Below are positions 59,641-64,000 of a DNA stretch of 64,000 bases, in pieces (position 1 is the stretch's first letter; each line of letters begins with the position of its first letter). A program made the translations under genes and the position numbers. This stretch comes from Pseudomonas nitroreducens (GTDB lineage: Bacteria > Pseudomonadota > Gammaproteobacteria > Pseudomonadales > Pseudomonadaceae), in NCBI RefSeq assembly GCF_014204515.1, contig NZ_JACHLI010000007.1, forward strand, positions 62,001 to 126,000, given 5' to 3'. Below the pieces are notes generated by a model. The model was not told the DNA's origin. It did no database searches and saw nothing but the letters and a program-made list of their open reading frames with translations.

Positions 59641-61374
59641 ATGACCGATAGCGCCGAGTACCGCGCCGCGAACGATGCCGTTCGCAGTCGCTTCTTCCAC
59701 CGCGTCTGGCACCTCACCGCGCTCTACTGGCGCAGCGAAGAAAAGGGCATGGCCTGGCTGCTGCTGATCGTGGTGATCGCCCTCTCGCTGGTGGGCGTGG
59801 CCCTCAGTGTCTGGCTCAACAGCTGGTACCGCGACTTCTACAACGCCCTGCAGAACAAGGATCTGAACAGCTTCATCCACCTGATGCTGATGTTCTCCGG
59901 GATCGCCGCGGTGTTCATCCTCACGGCGGTCTACCGGCTGTACCTGACCCAGATGCTGACCATCCGCTGGCGCCGCTGGCTGACCGAGAAACACTTCGCC
60001 GCCTGGCTGGGCGACAAGAGCTACTACCGCCTGGAGCAGCGCGGCCACACCGACAACCCCGACCAGCGCCTGACCGAAGACCTCGACAACTTCACCAGCA
60101 CCACCCTGAGCCTCGGCCTGGGCCTGATCCGCAACGTGGTCAGCCTGGTGTCCTTCTCGGTGATCCTCTGGGGCGTTTCCGGCAGCATCGAGTTGTTCGG
60201 CATCACCATCCCTGGCTACATGTTCTGGGTGGCACTGGTTTACGCAGCGGTGGGCAGCTGGCTCACGCACCTGATCGCCCGTCGCCTGATCGGCCTGAAT
60301 AACCAGCAGCAACGCTACGAGGCCGACCTGCGCTTCGGCCTGGTGCGGGTGCGCGAGAACGCCGAAAGCATCGCCCTGTACAACGGCGAGGCCAACGAGA
60401 ACGCGCGCCTGATGAGCCGCTTCCGCAACGTCTGGGGCAACTTCTGGGAGCTGATGAAAGTCCAGAAGCGCCTGACCTTCTTCACCTCCGGCTACGCCCA
60501 GATCGCCACCGTATTCCCCTTCATCGTCGCCGCTCCGCGCTACTTCTCCGGGCAGATCCAGCTGGGCGAGCTCATGCAGATCAACTCCGCCTTCAGCAAC
60601 GTGCAGGACAGCATGAGCTGGTTCATCGATGCCTACACCAGCCTCGCCAGCTGGCGGGCGACCAGTGATCGTCTGCTGAGCTTCCGCGGCGCCATGGCCG
60701 AGACCACCCAGGAAGCGGCGAATATCGACGTGCGCAAGACCGGCAGCAGCCTGCAGCTGCACGACCTGACCCTGAGCCTGGGCAATGGCCGCGAACTGCT
60801 GGAGCCGACCCGCCTGACCATCAACGCCGGTGAGCACGTACTGATCGGCGGCCCTTCCGGTGGCGGCAAGAGCACCCTGCTGCGCGCCATGAGTGGCCTG
60901 TGGCGCTATGGCAGTGGCGTGGTGCAGATGCCCGAAGGGCGCAGCCTGTTCGTCCCGCAGAAGCCCTACCTGCCCATTGGCACCCTGGCCGAAGCCCTCT
61001 GCTACCCGGAACCCGGCAACAGCCACGATGCCCAGCGCATGAAGGAAGTGCTGCACCTGTGCCGCCTGGACACCCTGGCGGCGCGCCTGGATGAAGCCGA
61101 CCACTGGCAGCGCGTGCTCTCCCCGGGCGAGCAGCAGCGTCTGGCGATTGCCCGTGCGCTGCTTTACGCGCCGCAATGGCTGTTCCTCGACGAGGCCACC
61201 TCGGCCCTGGACGAGGCCGATGAGGCTGCGCTCTATCAGGTACTGCTGGAGCAGCTTGCCGACGTCACGCTGGTCAGCATTGGCCACCGGGCCAGCCTCA
61301 AGCGCTTCCACCCGCGTCAGCTGCGCCTGGAAGAACATCGCCTGCAGGAAATGGAAGCGGTCCTGCCGGCGTAG
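59641..61374 (+). CDS. SbmA/BacA- or YddA-type ABC transporter (fused membrane and ATPase domains)
   Basis: A 577-residue half-transporter. The N-terminal ABC_membrane_2 domain (about 1-330) has six hydrophobic segments and the family's LNSWYRDFYNALQNKD and DNPDQRLTEDLDNF. The C-terminal ATPase has Walker A GGPSGGGKSTLL, signature LSPGEQQRLAIARALL and Walker B WLFLDEATSALDEADE. Such proteins resemble YddA and peroxisomal ABCD transporters; substrates are unknown in bacteria. An in-frame GTG 15 bp upstream is an alternative start, since no strong Shine-Dalgarno precedes the ATG. No promoter is obvious between the roxR terminator and this start. Confidence 0.85.
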   Translation: MTDSAEYRAANDAVRSRFFHRVWHLTALYWRSEEKGMAWLLLIVVIALSLVGVALSVWLNSWYRDFYNALQNKDLNSFIHLMLMFSGIAAVFILTAVYRLYLTQMLTIRWRRWLTEKHFAAWLGDKSYYRLEQRGHTDNPDQRLTEDLDNFTSTTLSLGLGLIRNVVSLVSFSVILWGVSGSIELFGITIPGYMFWVALVYAAVGSWLTHLIARRLIGLNNQQQRYEADLRFGLVRVRENAESIALYNGEANENARLMSRFRNVWGNFWELMKVQKRLTFFTSGYAQIATVFPFIVAAPRYFSGQIQLGELMQINSAFSNVQDSMSWFIDAYTSLASWRATSDRLLSFRGAMAETTQEAANIDVRKTGSSLQLHDLTLSLGNGRELLEPTRLTINAGEHVLIGGPSGGGKSTLLRAMSGLWRYGSGVVQMPEGRSLFVPQKPYLPIGTLAEALCYPEPGNSHDAQRMKEVLHLCRLDTLAARLDEADHWQRVLSPGEQQRLAIARALLYAPQWLFLDEATSALDEADEAALYQVLLEQLADVTLVSIGHRASLKRFHPRQLRLEEHRLQEMEAVLPA

Positions 61375-61564
61375 TGGCAGTTTGATTCACTGGGATGATT
61401 GGAGGTCTCTGGTGGGAATCATCTGAAAGTTTTCATAGACAGAATGATTTTTTCTTATTTGTTACCATTTTCCAGTGTTTGATCACTGCGGGTGACTCAA
61501 TAACAGGTACCCTGTGCGCCCGGTCGCCGAGCGGCCGGTTGAATGTGCATCCAATGGTACCGAT

Positions 61565-62545
61565 ATGAGCTCCCTTTCCCCCACACGCCAGGCGCTGACC
61601 CGCTCGGACCTGCGCCTGGTCGACTCGCGCCGTCTGCTGCTGGTGGGCGCTTGCGTGGCCCTGGCCGGCGCACTGGCGGCCTTTGCCGGCGGTTTCTGGA
61701 TCGGCCGCGCCAATCCGGGCGCCGCACCTGTCACCCAGGTGGTTCAGGCCGAGCCGGTGAACGAGGCCGAAGGGGATTCCACGGAGCGCTTCACTGCCGA
61801 GCGCATTGGCGAGCTGGCCGGTCGTCTGCAGGTGCTGGAAAAGGACGCTACCTACCTGCTCCAGGCCGTGGACAGCCACGAGGAGATCGCCCGCAAGCTG
61901 GCGAAGGTCGATCCGGAACTCGTCCCCAGACCCAAGTCCAAGCCCGCTGCTGGCAAGGGCGAAGGCGGCATCCTGCTGCCCCCCCGGCCCTGTGCAGAAC
62001 CGCTGCCCGGCGCGGCCGCGGACCTGGAGCGCAACGAGCATTCGGCCAAGTGCCTGCGACGGGTATTCGACCTGCTGATGGATCAGGTCGCACGTCGCAA
62101 CGCCGATTTCATGACCATCCCCGCGCGCCGGCCGATGGAACAGGCGCGCCTGGGCTCGCCGTTCGGCAATCGCGTCGACCCGTTCAACCGCCACCTGGCC
62201 TTCCACTCCGGACAGGATTTCTCCGCCCCGACGGGAACCGCCATCCATGCTGCCGCAGGTGGCCGGGTGATCGTTTCGGGGCCCAATCCGTCCTATGGCA
62301 ACCGCGTGGAAATCGATCACGGCAATGGCCTGGTGACCCGCTACGCCCACGCTTCGAAGCTGCTGGTGAAGGTGGGCGACGTGGTCCTGCCCGGGCAGGA
62401 AATCGCCAAGGTCGGTTCGACCGGGCGCTCCACCGGGCCGCACCTGCATTTCGAGGTGCTCTACCACGGCGAATTCGTTGACCCGCAGAACTTCCTCTCC
62501 CTGGGCGGCATGGAAATCGACAGCGATGGCCTGGCCGCGGATTAA
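61565..62545 (+). CDS. Membrane-anchored M23 (LytM) peptidase
   Basis: A 326-residue protein with a short basic N-terminus and one transmembrane segment at about 23-46 (RRLLLVGACVALAGALAAFAGGFWIG). A periplasmic coiled region follows, then a LytM domain in the last 140 residues. Catalytic residues: His and Asp in AFHSGQDFSAPTGTAIHAAAGG and the HLHF motif in STGPHLHFEVLYHGEFVDP. All are intact, so it is predicted to be an active peptidoglycan endopeptidase. The start at 61565 is used, since upstream residues are not family-like. It is followed by a membrane coiled-coil protein and a bactofilin, overlapping the former by 20 bp. Confidence 0.88.
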   Translation: MSSLSPTRQALTRSDLRLVDSRRLLLVGACVALAGALAAFAGGFWIGRANPGAAPVTQVVQAEPVNEAEGDSTERFTAERIGELAGRLQVLEKDATYLLQAVDSHEEIARKLAKVDPELVPRPKSKPAAGKGEGGILLPPRPCAEPLPGAAADLERNEHSAKCLRRVFDLLMDQVARRNADFMTIPARRPMEQARLGSPFGNRVDPFNRHLAFHSGQDFSAPTGTAIHAAAGGRVIVSGPNPSYGNRVEIDHGNGLVTRYAHASKLLVKVGDVVLPGQEIAKVGSTGRSTGPHLHFEVLYHGEFVDPQNFLSLGGMEIDSDGLAAD

Positions 62546-62903
62546 AAAAACGTCAACCCGCGACCTGCTGCGCGCCGAACATCGTCCCCATGTGCCCCGT
62601 GGTTCGGCCTGGCTCAGTCGGTCGATGGCGGTGCTGGTGGTGCTGGGGCTGCTGGTGCTGGCAGGCATCTGGATGCTGCGTAGCCAGAGCGATACGCAGG
62701 TGCGCGAGCAGGCGCAGGAGCTGGTCGCGCTGCATGCGCAGATTGCCCAGCTCACCGCGGACCTGGAGGAAAAGCGCCTGCAGGTCGAGGAAGACCACGC
62801 CAATGGCGAACAACTGATGCGGCGTATCGATGCGATGTCGGCCGAAATCAAGAAACTCAAGACCGAGCTGGCCTTCTTCCGCCAGCAGAAACCTGGCAAG
62901 TGA
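62526..62903 (+). CDS. Small single-pass coiled-coil membrane protein
   Basis: A 125-residue protein: a 35-residue basic cytoplasmic N-terminus (KKTSTRDLLRAEHRPHVPRG), one transmembrane helix (SMAVLVVLGLLVLAGIWML), then a ~70-residue predicted coiled coil with heptad-like LVALHAQIAQLTADLEEKRLQ. It overlaps the M23 gene by 20 bp and ends 28 bp before the bactofilin. Its topology suggests a linker between cytoplasmic bactofilin and periplasmic peptidase (inference). Function unknown. Confidence 0.78.
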   Translation: MAWPRIKKTSTRDLLRAEHRPHVPRGSAWLSRSMAVLVVLGLLVLAGIWMLRSQSDTQVREQAQELVALHAQIAQLTADLEEKRLQVEEDHANGEQLMRRIDAMSAEIKKLKTELAFFRQQKPGK

Positions 62904-62931
62904 TGGGCGCCGCGGGCGCAAGGGAAAAGCG

Positions 62932-63366
62932 ATGTTCAGCAACAGCAAGAAGAAGGCTCCGCAGGTGTCGGTGGACAAGTTCTCCAGCCTGCTCTCGGGC
63001 AATGTCGATCTGGTCGGCAACCTGCAGTTCCAGGATGGCCTGAAGATCCTCGGCACCGTGAAGGGCAATGTCTGCCACAAGCCCGGCGCAGCCAGCCTGC
63101 TGGCGCTCAGCGCGGAAGGCCGGATCGAGGGCAACGTCAGCAGCTACGACGCGCTGATCGACGGCACCATCATCGGCGACCTGTATGTCGAGCACCTGCT
63201 GGAGCTGCACTCCAACGCACGGGTGGTCGGCAACATCCAGTACCGCCAGCTGAGCATGGAAAACGGCGCCACGGTCGACGGCAAGCTGACCCGCCTGGCC
63301 GACGACGAGGCGCCACGTCCGCTGGAGCTGCCGGCGCCGCTGCAGGAAGAGCCGAGCGAAGCCTGA
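62932..63366 (+). CDS. Bactofilin (polymer-forming cytoskeletal protein)
   Basis: A 144-residue bactofilin. The core beta-helix runs from about residue 20 to 120 with the repeating pattern GNVDLVGNLQFQDGLKILGTVKGNV, GRIEGNVSSYDALIDGTIIGDLYV and HSNARVVGNIQYRQLSMENGATVDGKL. Short polar tails flank it, as usual. AAGGGAAAAGCG precedes the ATG. It is the third gene of an M23 peptidase / membrane coiled-coil / bactofilin cluster, an association known for bactofilins that control cell shape. Confidence 0.93.
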   Translation: MFSNSKKKAPQVSVDKFSSLLSGNVDLVGNLQFQDGLKILGTVKGNVCHKPGAASLLALSAEGRIEGNVSSYDALIDGTIIGDLYVEHLLELHSNARVVGNIQYRQLSMENGATVDGKLTRLADDEAPRPLELPAPLQEEPSEA

Positions 63367-63435
63367 TCGACTGCGGCGGGACAGGTACTTAGCTTGCTAT
63401 GATTGCCGCTCCCACCGCCCGGACGCCCGTGTTCC

Positions 63436-64000
63436 ATGCTCGCACTCCTGCTCCAGACCTTCGCCATCACCGCGCCGGTCTTCGCCATGCTGTTCCTCGG
63501 AGTGCTGCTGCGCCGCGTCGGCGCGATCAATCCGGAATTCATCCAGACCGCCTCGGCCCTGGTGTTCAACGCCACCATGCCGGCGATGCTGTTCCTCGGC
63601 ATCTACCATTCCGACCTGCACAGCGCGGCGCGTCCGCAGGTGCTGCTGTACTTCTGCGCGGCGACCCTGGCGGGCTTCCTGCTGGCCTGGGGCTGGGCGG
63701 CGTGGCGGGTGCCGCGCGCGGACCGCGGGGTCTTCGTTCAGGGTTCGTTCCGCGGCAACAACGGCATCATCGGCCTAGCCCTGGCCACCAGCCTCTACGG
63801 TGAGCACGGCCTGGCGCTGGGCTCGGTGCTCGCCGCCCTGGTGATCCTCTGCTACAACACGCTGTCCTCGGTGGTGCTGGCGATCTACAGCCCGAGTCTG
63901 AAGTCCGACCCGCTGAGCATCGCCCGCAACGTCATCGGCAACCCGCTGATCATCAGCGTGCTGGCGGCGCTGCCGTTCTCCTGGTTCGGCATCGGCCTGC
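63436..64000 (+). CDS. AEC (auxin efflux carrier)-family transporter, truncated by window end
   Basis: The frame is open from an ATG at 63436 to the end of the window, giving 188 residues of a membrane transporter. Hydrophobic helices begin LLLQTFAITAPVFAMLFLGVLL, and the family pattern FRGNNGIIGLALATSLYG occurs near residue 110. About five transmembrane segments are included; roughly 120 residues are missing. The PIN-like/YfdV family exports or imports organic anions; the substrate is unknown. Confidence 0.85.
   Translation, partial: MLALLLQTFAITAPVFAMLFLGVLLRRVGAINPEFIQTASALVFNATMPAMLFLGIYHSDLHSAARPQVLLYFCAATLAGFLLAWGWAAWRVPRADRGVFVQGSFRGNNGIIGLALATSLYGEHGLALGSVLAALVILCYNTLSSVVLAIYSPSLKSDPLSIARNVIGNPLIISVLAALPFSWFGIGL

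Overview
The window is a chromosomal stretch of a high-GC Pseudomonas. Gene content and order closely match the P. aeruginosa group: arnBCADTEF-ugd, nhaP next to opuC, speC-cptA-sel1-piuC-piuA-piuB-lpxO, the psdR/mdpA/dpp/opdP locus and roxSR. No rRNA, tRNA, CRISPR array, transposase or phage gene was seen. Intergenic spaces are rich in REP/REPIN palindromes and in a second palindromic family, which together account for most of the unusual structure.

Layout. 1-144: 3' end of an unidentified gene. 184-9073 (minus): complete arnBCADTEF-ugd operon for adding 4-amino-4-deoxy-L-arabinose to lipid A, with a PmrA-box-like repeat upstream. 9359-15713: a polar amino-acid ABC importer with an aminotransferase, a TetR regulator and an AstE/AspA-type deacylase. 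Here the aminotransferase and the ABC ATPase are one open reading frame, joined through a translated REPIN. 16142-23061: prfC, an NhaP-type antiporter and an OpuC-type osmoprotectant ABC importer. 23727-35423: speC, cptA, a Sel1-repeat protein, piuC, piuA and piuB (siderophore uptake and iron release, Fur-box-like sites), and lpxO. 35551-41100: pxpABC (5-oxoprolinase), a PrfH/RtcB RNA-repair pair preceded by a candidate leader peptide, an Lrp/AsnC regulator and a LysE exporter. 42225-56558: a di/tripeptide utilisation locus with dppBCDF, four DppA-like binding proteins (one interrupted by an in-frame TGA), an OprD-family porin, the regulator PsdR and a dipeptidase. 56781-64000: a SIMPL protein, roxSR, an SbmA/YddA-type ABC transporter, an M23 peptidase / coiled-coil / bactofilin cluster and a truncated AEC transporter.

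How the parts work together. Three separate loci modify LPS or lipid A: arn adds L-Ara4N, cptA adds phosphoethanolamine and lpxO 2-hydroxylates an acyl chain. The dpp region is one functional unit: porin, binding proteins, membrane ABC core, intracellular peptidase and an XRE-cupin regulator. Tandem GAAATT-type repeats, a possible PsdR operator, lie upstream of both dppA3 and mdpA. The most unusual items are the REPIN-mediated gene fusion, the duplicated terminators flanking a palindromic element at prfC and at lpxO/piuB, the nonsense codon in dppA1, and the 13-codon leader ORF before rtcB-prfH.
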